Source of the DNA: Actinomycetota bacterium | GTDB lineage: Bacteria; Actinomycetota; AC-67 | Assembly (NCBI GenBank): GCA_005883175.1 | Contig: VAYV01000143.1 | Span: 1-5,563, forward strand | Direction of reading: 5' to 3' | DNA length: 5,563 nt | Part shown: positions 1 to 5,563 of the stretch, piece by piece | Numbering within the stretch: position 1 is the first letter of the stretch | Layout of the letters: the number at the start of each line of letters is the position of its first letter | The notes under the pieces: generated by a model | Told to the model about the DNA's origin: nothing | Databases searched by the model: none | Seen by the model: only the letters and a program-made list of their open reading frames with translations | Program-made: the position numbers and the translations under genes

Positions 1-550
1 GATCCAGCAGGGCGCTCCGATCGACGTCTTTGCGTCCGCTGCACCGAGATGGCTCGATGCGGTCGAGAAGGATCCGGGTGTGCTTGCGCGCGCCGACTTC
101 GCGCGCAACCGGCTGATCGTGATCGTGCCGCGCGATAACGCCGCCCACATCGCGCGGTTCGGCGACCTGGCGAGAACCGGCGTGCGACTGGTCCTCGCCG
201 CGCCCGGCGTTCCGGCAGGCGACTACGCGCGGCAGGCGCTGTCGAACGCGGGGCTGCGCGGGGCGCTGCGGAACGTCGCGTCGAACGAGCAAGATGTCGA
301 AGGCGTCGTCGGCAAGGTCTCGTCGGGCGACGCCGACGCGGGGATCGTGTACGCAACCGACGTCACACCGTCCGTCGCGCGCTCGGTGGACGCGGTGCCG
401 ATACCGGAGGAAGACAACGTCGTGGCCGTCTACGACATCGGCGTCGTACGCGGGACGAAGGCCGCCGCGCTCGCGCGCGCGTTCGTCGCGTACGTGACCG
501 GGGCGGGTGAAGCGATCCTGCACCGCGCAGGGTTCGAGGCGTCCGCATGA
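1..550 (+). CDS. modA: ModA, molybdate-binding protein of ABC importer (5' end missing)
   Basis: Solute-binding protein that captures molybdate (possibly tungstate) outside the cytoplasmic membrane and delivers it to ModB. The frame is already open at the left edge (first full codon at position 2), leaving 182 residues; a full ModA is about 230-260, so the signal peptide and first ligand-binding loop are outside the window. The visible part starts with IQQGAPIDVFASA, the usual ModA stretch after the first lobe. It continues with a PAGDYARQAL segment (ModA typically has PAGxYAxxAL near the anion site), then SGDADAGIVYATDV, which is the typical ModA hinge and ligand region, and ends with a GEAILHRAGFE tail common to the family. 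GTG at position 80 is internal and not the start. The TGA stop overlaps the modB ATG (ATGA), so the two are translationally coupled. The family call is confident. Molybdate versus tungstate cannot be decided from this fragment. Confidence 0.93.
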   Translation, partial: IQQGAPIDVFASAAPRWLDAVEKDPGVLARADFARNRLIVIVPRDNAAHIARFGDLARTGVRLVLAAPGVPAGDYARQALSNAGLRGALRNVASNEQDVEGVVGKVSSGDADAGIVYATDVTPSVARSVDAVPIPEEDNVVAVYDIGVVRGTKAAALARAFVAYVTGAGEAILHRAGFEASA

Positions 551-1317
551 GAGATCTTCCGGCAGCCGTCAAGGTCCTCGCGGCGCTCGCCGTCGTCGCG
601 GTCGCTCTTCCGCTCGTCGCGCTCGCCGCGCGCGCGCCGTGGAGCGATATCGGCCGCCTCGGCGCGTCGGGACCGCGAACGGCGCTCATCGTTTCGTTCG
701 AGGTCTCGCTCGCCGCAGCCGCGCTGGCGCTGGTGTTCGGCGTCCCCGTTGCGCTGGTGCTCGCGCGCGCCCGTTTCCCCGGACGCTCGATCGTGCGTAG
801 CCTCGCCCTGCTGCCGCTCGTCTTGCCGCCGGTGGTGGCCGGGGTCGGGCTGCTCGCCGCTTTCGGACGGCGCGGTGTGCTGGGACGCGGCCTCGCCGCT
901 ATCGGCATCCGCCTGCCGTTCACGACGGCCGGTGCGATCCTCGCTTCGGCGTTCGTCGCGACGCCGCTGCTGATCCTGACCGTCGAGGCCGGTGTGCGCG
1001 CGCTCGATCGCCGCAAGGAGGACGCGGCCGAGACTCTCGGCGCGTCGCGCTGGTACGTCCTTCGCCGCGTGACGCTGCCGGCGCTCGCGCCGCAGATCGT
1101 CGCGGGACTGGTCGTTGCGTGGGCGCGCGCCCTCGGGGAGTTCGGCGCCACGATCACGTTCGCGGGGAACATCCGTGGGCGCACGCAGACCCTGCCGCTC
1201 GCGGTGTTCGAAGCGATGCAGAGCGATCCCGGCGCCGCGATCTTGATGTCGCTGATGCTCGTCGCTCTCTCGCTCGTTGCCCTGGTCGCGCTCCGCGGGA
1301 GGTTCTTAGCGCGATGA
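547..1317 (+). CDS. modB: ModB, molybdate ABC transporter permease
   Basis: Inner-membrane permease of the molybdate importer, 256 residues, a little longer than the usual ~225-240. Hydrophobic segments lie at about residues 8-28, 46-74, 84-106, 125-147, 180-200 and 230-250. The cytoplasmic EAA loop that docks on the ATPase is clear at about 158-178 (EDAAETLGASRWYVLRRVTL), followed by ARALGEFGATITFAGN (193-208), the hallmark of the ModB/CysT permease group. The ATG overlaps the modA stop, and a GAGG ribosome binding site at 536-539 sits 7 bases upstream. Its own TGA overlaps the modC ATG. By family it works as a dimer with two ModC subunits. The only close alternative is a sulfate or tungstate permease of the same superfamily; the ModA and ModC neighbours favour molybdate. 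Confidence 0.94.
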   Translation: MRDLPAAVKVLAALAVVAVALPLVALAARAPWSDIGRLGASGPRTALIVSFEVSLAAAALALVFGVPVALVLARARFPGRSIVRSLALLPLVLPPVVAGVGLLAAFGRRGVLGRGLAAIGIRLPFTTAGAILASAFVATPLLILTVEAGVRALDRRKEDAAETLGASRWYVLRRVTLPALAPQIVAGLVVAWARALGEFGATITFAGNIRGRTQTLPLAVFEAMQSDPGAAILMSLMLVALSLVALVALRGRFLAR

Positions 1318-2393
1318 GCTTGCGCGCGGACGTCCGTTGCGTCGCCGCCGACTTCGTGGTCGAGGCCTCGATCGAAGCCGAACGGGGCCGCCCCCTCGCG
1401 CTCGTCGGCCCGAACGGCGCAGGCAAGACCACACTGGTGCGTGTCCTCGCGGGGCTTGCGCCGATCGAGCGTGGGACCGTCGCGCTGGACGGGATGGTGC
1501 TCGACGACGACACGACGCACGTCCCCCCGCGCGACCGATCCGCCGGCGTCGTCTTCCAGGACCGCGTGCTGTTCGACACGATGTCCGCGATCGAGAACGT
1601 TGCGTTCGGCCTGCGCGCGCGGGGGATGCGCGCCGGCGAGGCACGGGAACGCGCGCGGGATCTCCTTCGCTCGATGGACCTCGAGCACCGTGCGAACGCG
1701 CGCCCGGCCGAGCTTTCGGGCGGCGAAGCGCAGCGCGTTGCGATCGCGCGGGCGCTCGCGCACGAGCCGGCGCTTCTGCTGCTGGACGAGCCGCTATCGT
1801 CGCTCGACGTGCGCGCGCGGACCGACGTGCGCGCGCTGCTCGTGAAGGTGCTCGCGACCTTCAGCGGCATCGCGATCGTCGTTACTCACGACCCGGTCGA
1901 CGCGCTCACGCTCGCGGACGACATGGTCGTGCTCGAACGCGGCCGCGTAAGTCAGAAGGGAACAGTCGACGACATCCGAAGAGCACCGCGGAGCGAATAC
2001 GCCGCCGAGCTCGTCGGTATCAATCTCTTCACCGGCCGGCTCGAACCGATGGGCGACGGCGCGGCCCGACTGCAGACCGACGCCGGCGCGATCGTCGTCT
2101 CGTGTCCCGCGGAGCTGGACTCGGCGGTCGAAGACGTGACGGCGTTGCTGCGACCGGTGGATGTCGTCTTGTATCCCGAGCAGCCCTCCGAAGCCTCCGC
2201 ACGCAACGTCATCCACGGCACGATCCGGTCGATCGCCGACGACGGGCAGCGAGCGCGCATCCGGATCGAGGCGTCGCCTCCCCTCATCGCGGACGTGACT
2301 TCCGGCTCCGTCTCGCGCCTCGGCTTGAAGGAAGGTGGCGCCGTGTGGGCCTCGTTCAAGGCGGTCGAGGTGCGCCTCGTTCTTCCTTCCTGA
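1314..2393 (+). CDS. modC: ModC, molybdate ABC transporter ATP-binding protein with TOBE/Mop domain
   Basis: Cytoplasmic ATPase that powers ModAB uptake; 359 residues, normal for ModC (about 350-360). Motifs in order: Walker A GPNGAGKTT (32-40), Q-loop Q82 in VVFQDRVLF, ABC signature LSGGEAQRVAIARAL (134-148), Walker B LLLLDEP (154-160), D-loop SSLD, and switch histidine H192 in VVTHDP. All catalytic residues are present. The C-terminal part (about 215-359) carries an LLRPVDVVLYP segment and then a single TOBE/Mop-like oxyanion-binding domain from about 290, which by family can bind molybdate for regulation. The ATG at 1314 was chosen because it overlaps the modB stop (ATGA) and has GGGAGG at 1297-1302. 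The frame stays open further upstream, but only inside modB. PotA/CysA-type ATPases share this layout; the operon makes ModC the best call. Confidence 0.94.
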   Translation: MSLRADVRCVAADFVVEASIEAERGRPLALVGPNGAGKTTLVRVLAGLAPIERGTVALDGMVLDDDTTHVPPRDRSAGVVFQDRVLFDTMSAIENVAFGLRARGMRAGEARERARDLLRSMDLEHRANARPAELSGGEAQRVAIARALAHEPALLLLDEPLSSLDVRARTDVRALLVKVLATFSGIAIVVTHDPVDALTLADDMVVLERGRVSQKGTVDDIRRAPRSEYAAELVGINLFTGRLEPMGDGAARLQTDAGAIVVSCPAELDSAVEDVTALLRPVDVVLYPEQPSEASARNVIHGTIRSIADDGQRARIRIEASPPLIADVTSGSVSRLGLKEGGAVWASFKAVEVRLVLPS

Positions 2394-2407
2394 ACATCCT
2401 CGACGTT

Positions 2408-2436
2408 TTGGAGCGACGGACAAGCGTTGGTAGCGT
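2408..2436 (+). promoter_or_regulatory. Possible weak sigma70-like promoter before bioY
   Basis: The 74-base gap between modC and bioY contains TTGGAG (2408-2413) and TAGCGT (2431-2436) with a 17-base spacer. Both match the -35/-10 consensus only in part, and chance matches are common. If real, it would allow bioY transcription independent of the mod operon. No palindromic biotin-repressor-like operator and no convincing terminator were seen in the gap. Confidence 0.18.
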
Positions 2437-2467
2437 TGCGCAGGCCCCACGGGGGAAAGGAGCCGCA

Positions 2468-3061
2468 ATGACCGCATTCGCACCGGCGATCGCGCGTCCG
2501 ACAGGCGCGCGCAGCCGCATCGCCTTCGACGTTATCTCCATCGTCGCCGGCAGCCTGATCGTCGCCGGCCTTGCACAGATCTCGATCGTCCTTCACTTCA
2601 CCCCGGTCCCGATCACCGGCCAAACCCTCGGCGTTCTCCTCGTCGGCGCGAGTCTCGGCGCGTGGCGAGGAGGCGCATCGCTGCTCCTCTACCTGGCGGA
2701 AGGCGCGGCCGGCGCGCACTTCTTCGCCCAGGGCAAGCACGGCGTGAGCATCCTCGCCGCCTCATCCGCGTCGGGCGGCTACCTCTGGGGATTCGTCGTC
2801 GCCGCGATCGTCGTCGGCTTCCTCTCGCAGCGGGGCTGGGACCGCAACATCGGCAGCTCGATCGGCGCGATGCTTATCGGAGAAGTGATCATCTACGCGT
2901 TCGGTGTGCCGTGGCTCTCCGCTGCGCTACATGTTAGCTCGACGAAGGCGTACGAGTACGGCCTCTATCCCTTCATCATCGGCGACGCGATAAAGCTCGG
3001 CCTCGCGGCTGCGGTACTTCCGACCGCGTGGCGGTTCGTGAAGAAGGGCCGAGAAGGCTGA
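2468..3061 (+). CDS. bioY: BioY, biotin transporter substrate-binding (S) component
   Basis: Integral membrane biotin transporter of the ECF type; 197 residues, the usual size (180-200). About six hydrophobic segments can be seen (roughly 20-42, 47-65, 66-80, 103-120, 127-150, 167-190). Family landmarks are HFTPVPITGQTLGVLLVG (43-60), then LYLAEGAAGAHFF (74-86), the glycine-rich SGGYLWGF (102-109), and PFIIGDAIKLGLAA (168-181) with the DxxK pair D173/K176 typical of BioY. The ATG at 2468 has a strong ribosome binding site, GGAAAGGAG, ending 5 bases upstream; the longer upstream frame is spurious. It lies 74 bases after modC on the same strand and may be read with the mod operon. No EcfA or EcfT energising subunits are present here, so it either uses a shared module encoded elsewhere or acts alone, as proposed for some solitary BioY proteins. 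The stop lies one base from the convergent doxX stop. Confidence 0.95.
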   Translation: MTAFAPAIARPTGARSRIAFDVISIVAGSLIVAGLAQISIVLHFTPVPITGQTLGVLLVGASLGAWRGGASLLLYLAEGAAGAHFFAQGKHGVSILAASSASGGYLWGFVVAAIVVGFLSQRGWDRNIGSSIGAMLIGEVIIYAFGVPWLSAALHVSSTKAYEYGLYPFIIGDAIKLGLAAAVLPTAWRFVKKGREG

Positions 3062-3062
3062 G

Positions 3063-3593
3063 CTATGCCGCGCGCCGCTGCTGTGGCTGCTGCTCCTCTT
3101 CGGCAAGCTGCTTGCGACCCGCGCGCACCGCCAGCATGACGACGCCGGTAAGGCAGCCGAACGCCGCCGCAGCCGTTCCGATCGCCGCACCCGTCGCCGT
3201 CCAACCGATAGCCGAGTCGACGGACGCTCGGCCCGGACCGGCGAATGCGAGGGCGATCGCCGCCGTCGCGTAGACGAGCGGAAGCTCGTACCCCCCGTTC
3301 GTGTTCCACAAGCCCTTCGGCACGTGCACCGGTAACGTCCCCACCATCACGCCGACGATGGCCGCGGTGGCGAGCGGCGTGAGGAAGCCGAGGATCATCA
3401 GGGCGCCGCCTCCCGCTTCCGACATACCGGCGAGGTACGCCATCTTTCGGCCGGGCGTATATCCGATCTGCTCGAAGAAACGGCCCGTGCCCTCAGGGCC
3501 GCCGCCCCCGAACCACCCGAAGAGCTTCTGCGTCCCGTGGCCTACGAACAATGCGCCGACGACGACGCGCAAGAAGAAGAGTCCGATCGACAT
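3063..3593 (-). CDS. DoxX family membrane protein
   Basis: Small integral membrane protein of the DoxX family (176 residues). Landmarks in order: FLRVVVGALFVGHGTQKLFGW (7-27), a GGGGPEGTGRFFEQIGYTPG loop, MAYLAGMSEAGGGALMILGFL, then LTPLATAAIVGVMVG, and GGYELPLVYATAAIALAFAGPGR with E103 in the conserved GYE motif. These fit a four-helix core (about 4-22, 52-70, 72-90, 103-120). An extra hydrophobic segment follows at about 133-157, and the tail is charged and Gln-rich (164-176). Some DoxX proteins join membrane-bound oxidoreductase complexes (in mycobacteria with SodA and SseA); the role of this one is unknown. An in-frame GTG lies at 3602, but the ATG at 3593 is preferred because the ribosome binding site GAGGGGTGAT sits just before it and would overlap the GTG. 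It is divergent from the M50 gene and convergent with bioY. Confidence 0.9.
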   Translation of the reverse strand: MSIGLFFLRVVVGALFVGHGTQKLFGWFGGGGPEGTGRFFEQIGYTPGRKMAYLAGMSEAGGGALMILGFLTPLATAAIVGVMVGTLPVHVPKGLWNTNGGYELPLVYATAAIALAFAGPGRASVDSAIGWTATGAAIGTAAAAFGCLTGVVMLAVRAGRKQLAEEEQQPQQRRAA

Positions 3594-3597
3594 GGAT

Positions 3598-3607
3598 ATC
3601 ACCCCTC
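3598..3607 (-). promoter_or_regulatory. Ribosome binding site fixing the doxX start
   Basis: On the minus strand these bases read GAGGGGTGAT. The GGTGAT part is complementary to the conserved 3' end of 16S rRNA. It lies 4 bases before the ATG at 3593 (8 bases counted from the GAGGGG core) and overlaps the alternative GTG at 3602, which therefore cannot use it. Confidence 0.6.
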
Positions 3608-3618
3608 ATGAGCCTGCT

Positions 3619-3672
3619 GCCCATCTCGGCCCATCCCGAAACGGCCTGGAAGCGATGCCCAAGCCTTGCCCA
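3619..3672 (+). repeat. Four GCCCA-core direct repeats, helically phased in two pairs
   Basis: GCCCA occurs at 3619, 3629, 3657 and 3668. The first two belong to a tandem 10-base unit (GCCCATCTCG, GCCCATCCCG; 9 of 10 identical). The second two are 11 bases apart. Spacings of 10 and 11 place members of each pair on the same DNA face, as expected of a regulator binding site, but the pattern was noticed after the fact and could be chance in GC-rich DNA. Confidence 0.3.
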
Positions 3673-3708
3673 GGGAGCGCGCGCGATGTGAGGATGCGGC
3701 CAACGGGC

Positions 3709-3715
3709 GAGGGAG
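3709..3715 (+). promoter_or_regulatory. Ribosome binding site supporting the M50 gene start at 3724
   Basis: GAGGGAG lies 8 bases before the ATG at 3724. Rival in-frame starts are ATG 3655, GTG 3688 and ATG 3694. GTG 3688 has AGGGAG (3672-3677) 10 bases upstream and is the next best; the others have nothing well placed. Confidence 0.55.
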
Positions 3716-3723
3716 TTCTGGGG

Positions 3724-5563
3724 ATGCGAAAACGCGAGATCCAGGTGTACGAGGCCGTTCGCGCACGCGCGCCCGGAACGGCTGAGGCCGCCCCCGACGG
3801 GCGCGCGAGCTGGCCCGGCGTGTGGGGGAAGCTCGGCGTCAAACGCACCACCGCACGCACTACGCGCCGGCGGCGGCCCGCCGCCGGCAAGGACGTCTGG
3901 CGCGCGCTCACCGACCGCATCGATCCGGCCAAGGACCGGCCGAAGCTGGCCGACGACATCGAGGTCAAGAAGTTCTCGGCGCGGAGCGGCGACTACGTCA
4001 TGATGGCCAACCTCCGCGACCTCATCCACTACAAGTTCGATGCCGGCGACGCCGAGATCATCGCGTTGATGGACGGGACCCGCTCGATCGAGGAGATCGT
4101 CGTCCAGCGGCTGGAGGAATCCGGTGAGATCGAACTCTCGGGCGTCGCCGATCTCGTGCTGACGCTGTACCAGGGGAACTTCTTGGATCGCCCGTACGTT
4201 GACGTCGACGCCGCCGTCGCGCGCGCCCTGAAGCCCGGCACGAGCGTATCCCGCAAATTCCGAACCTTCGCCAAGACCCTCACGATCGAATTCGGCAGCC
4301 CGCAGCGCCTTGTGGAGAAGCTGCACAACGCTGGCTTGCGGGTCTTCTTCAACCCGCTAGTGAACGTCGTGACCGTGGCAATCTCGCTCGCGGGGCTCGT
4401 CGCGTTTTTCGTCGTCGTGCATCGGAAGGAGTTCAGCATCGGCGGCGGCTCGTCACTGGCCGCCGAGGGCCTGATCTTGCTTGCCTTGAACTACTTCTTG
4501 ACGTTTGCGCACGAAGTCGGTCACGCGATCGTTCTCGTCCGCCACGGCCGGCGCGTCAAGGGCGCCGGGTTCCAGATCTATTTCGGATCGCCGGCGTGGT
4601 TCGTGGATTCCACCGATTCGCTGATGATGGAACCCAAGTATCGCATCGCGTCTTCGTTCGCCGGGCCGTACGCCGACATGTTCCTCGCTGGCATCGGCTC
4701 GTTGATCATCCTGATCTGGCCTCACATCGCGGTCGGACACGTGATGTACAAGTTCGTCGTTCTCAACTACTTCCTCATCTTCCTCAACCTGATCCCGCTC
4801 CTCGAGCTCGACGGGTACTACATCCTCGCCGACGCGCTGCGAATACCCGACCTTCGCCCTCGCTCTCTGTCCTTCCTGCGCTACGACTTCATCCGGAAGC
4901 TCCGGAAGCGAGAGCCCTTCCATTCGAATGAGGTCGGTCTCCTCGCATACGGGATCCTCGGGGTCGTGGCGAGCGCCGCCCTGCTTGTCACCGGAGCGCT
5001 GTACTGGAAGGAGCTGTTCGGAGGATTCGTCATCGCCTTATGGAACGGAGGGCTGGTCACTCGCATCCTGCTGATACTCCTCGGCTTGTTCGTCGGGGGG
5101 CCGCTCATCAGAGGCACGGTCGGCCTGGTTCGCTTCCTGGCTCGCAAGATCAGAGCGATCTGGCGCGCCGTTCGATTCCGTTTCGAGCAGTCGTGGCGGA
5201 TCGAAGCGGCAGAGCTCATCGATGCGCTGCCGATCTTCGACGACGTGCCGGAGGACACGCTCAGCGACCTAGCGGGCCGCGTCAAGCTGCGATCCGTCGG
5301 ACCCGGCCACGTGATCGTAAGACAAGGCGAGCGCGCGGAAGCCTTCTATGTGGTCCGTAGCGGGCAGCTCGAGGTGTACGAAACGGATGCGGCAACCCAG
5401 AAGGAAACCATCCTGCGGGTGCTCGGCGCCGGCGAATCCTTCGGCGAGCTTGCCGTCGCCACTGCATCGGTCAGGACTGCGTCCGTTCGCGCTTTCGAAC
5501 AATCGGAGCTCTTCCAGATCGATCGCAATACGTTCCACCTGCTCTTGGCCGACATGATCAAGG
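3724..5563 (+). CDS. PqqD-like / M50 membrane metallopeptidase / cyclic-nucleotide-binding fusion protein (3' end missing)
   Basis: An uninterrupted frame of at least 613 codons that runs off the right edge. Residues 1-60 are variable, with a basic stretch near 40-52. Residues about 80-157 resemble PqqD-like domains (HYKFDAGDAEIIALMDGTR, then SIEEIVVQRL and VADLVLTLYQGNFL). About 208-465 is an M50 (site-2 protease) membrane domain: six hydrophobic segments, zinc motif HEVGH (263-267, catalytic E264), PAWFVDSTDS (290-299), FAGP (312-315), and NLIPLLELDGYY (355-366), where D363 is the likely third zinc ligand. A basic linker (470-492) leads to a cyclic-nucleotide-binding domain from about 495, with the FGELAV...VRTASVRA phosphate cassette (E575, R584) intact. 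It resembles proteins annotated as putative peptide zinc metalloproteases; the substrate is unknown. By family, M50 enzymes cut membrane-embedded or membrane-near substrates. Here a cyclic nucleotide may control activity; that is inference. The start was chosen by its ribosome binding site. Further C-terminal domains may lie beyond the edge. Confidence 0.88.
   Translation, partial: MRKREIQVYEAVRARAPGTAEAAPDGRASWPGVWGKLGVKRTTARTTRRRRPAAGKDVWRALTDRIDPAKDRPKLADDIEVKKFSARSGDYVMMANLRDLIHYKFDAGDAEIIALMDGTRSIEEIVVQRLEESGEIELSGVADLVLTLYQGNFLDRPYVDVDAAVARALKPGTSVSRKFRTFAKTLTIEFGSPQRLVEKLHNAGLRVFFNPLVNVVTVAISLAGLVAFFVVVHRKEFSIGGGSSLAAEGLILLALNYFLTFAHEVGHAIVLVRHGRRVKGAGFQIYFGSPAWFVDSTDSLMMEPKYRIASSFAGPYADMFLAGIGSLIILIWPHIAVGHVMYKFVVLNYFLIFLNLIPLLELDGYYILADALRIPDLRPRSLSFLRYDFIRKLRKREPFHSNEVGLLAYGILGVVASAALLVTGALYWKELFGGFVIALWNGGLVTRILLILLGLFVGGPLIRGTVGLVRFLARKIRAIWRAVRFRFEQSWRIEAAELIDALPIFDDVPEDTLSDLAGRVKLRSVGPGHVIVRQGERAEAFYVVRSGQLEVYETDAATQKETILRVLGAGESFGELAVATASVRTASVRAFEQSELFQIDRNTFHLLLADMIK

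Larger units (their letters stand above)
3594..3723. promoter_or_regulatory. Divergent intergenic region between doxX and the M50 gene
   Basis: These 130 bases must hold the start signals for both divergent genes unless transcription begins inside a coding region. No convincing -35/-10 pair was found on either strand, which is common in GC-rich genomes. The region holds both ribosome binding sites and four GCCCA-core repeats (listed separately). The plus-strand frame of the M50 gene stays open through it, so part could be coding if an upstream start is used. Confidence 0.5.

Noticed and set aside
1119..1313. In-frame upstream extension of modC
   Set aside because: It lies inside modB, translates to low-complexity Arg/Ala-rich sequence, and ModC homology begins at the ATG at 1314, which has the ATGA overlap and a ribosome binding site.
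363..1763. Long minus-strand open frame of 466 codons opposite modA, modB and modC
   Set aside because: Composition is Arg/Ala/Ser/Pro-rich with no motif, and it lies opposite three clearly conserved genes. Such antisense frames are expected in GC-rich DNA.
2446..2455. CCCC-AC-GGGG inverted repeat just before the bioY ribosome binding site
   Set aside because: The loop is only 2 bases, or 4 with a 3-pair stem. It is too small to be a convincing terminator or riboswitch element.
1337..2467. In-frame upstream extension of bioY across modC
   Set aside because: The translation is an Arg-rich shadow of modC. BioY has normal length from the ATG at 2468, which has a strong ribosome binding site.
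3068..3108. GCTGCTG-type short repeats near the doxX 3' end
   Set aside because: They encode the Glu/Gln-rich doxX tail on the minus strand; codon repetition explains them.
3655..3723. Earlier starts for the M50 fusion (ATG 3655, GTG 3688, ATG 3694)
   Set aside because: GTG 3688 remains possible, but the ATG at 3724 has the better placed GAGGGAG, and the extra residues carry no recognisable domain.
3493..4326. Minus-strand open frame of 277 codons over the doxX start and the 5' part of the M50 gene
   Set aside because: No recognisable motif; it is antisense to the PqqD-like region, whose plus-strand translation is clearly protein-like.
4453..4923. Minus-strand frame rich in Glu, Val and Asp (156 codons)
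   Set aside because: It is the antisense shadow of the M50 membrane helices; hydrophobic codons read backwards give acidic and polar residues.

Overview
The window is GC-rich bacterial DNA, roughly two thirds G+C by eye, with codons strongly biased to G/C at third positions. It is gene-dense, with ATGA start/stop overlaps and Shine-Dalgarno sequences. The gene set (molybdate ABC importer, BioY biotin transporter, DoxX membrane protein, large multidomain M50 protein) is chromosomal and free-living in flavour. There are no mobile-element, phage, tRNA, rRNA or CRISPR signals. The taxon cannot be fixed from this window. The composition and the high frequency of the hexamer CGATCG would fit Eremiobacterota-like or actinobacteria-like lineages, but that is a weak inference.

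Layout. Positions 1-2393 hold a molybdate transport operon, modA (5' end cut off by the window), modB and modC. The three genes are translationally coupled by two ATGA overlaps. After 74 bases comes bioY (2468-3061) on the same strand, with a good ribosome binding site. A doxX gene on the minus strand (3063-3593) meets bioY tail to tail with one base between the stop codons. A 130-base divergent intergenic region (3594-3723) separates doxX from a large plus-strand gene that runs off the right edge (3724-5563, at least 613 codons).

The large gene is the most interesting part. It has an N-terminal PqqD-like small domain, then a six-helix M50 (site-2-protease type) membrane metallopeptidase with HEVGH and LELDG motifs, then a basic linker helix and a cyclic-nucleotide-binding domain that keeps the phosphate-binding Glu and Arg. 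It is an uninterrupted plus-strand reading frame, open at the right edge.

How the genes work together: ModA captures oxyanion outside the membrane, ModB is the channel and ModC the ATPase. BioY supplies biotin and may be co-transcribed with the mod genes. DoxX and the M50 fusion have divergent starts and may share control elements; four GCCCA-core repeats lie between them. No functional link between the transport genes and the M50 protein is visible.
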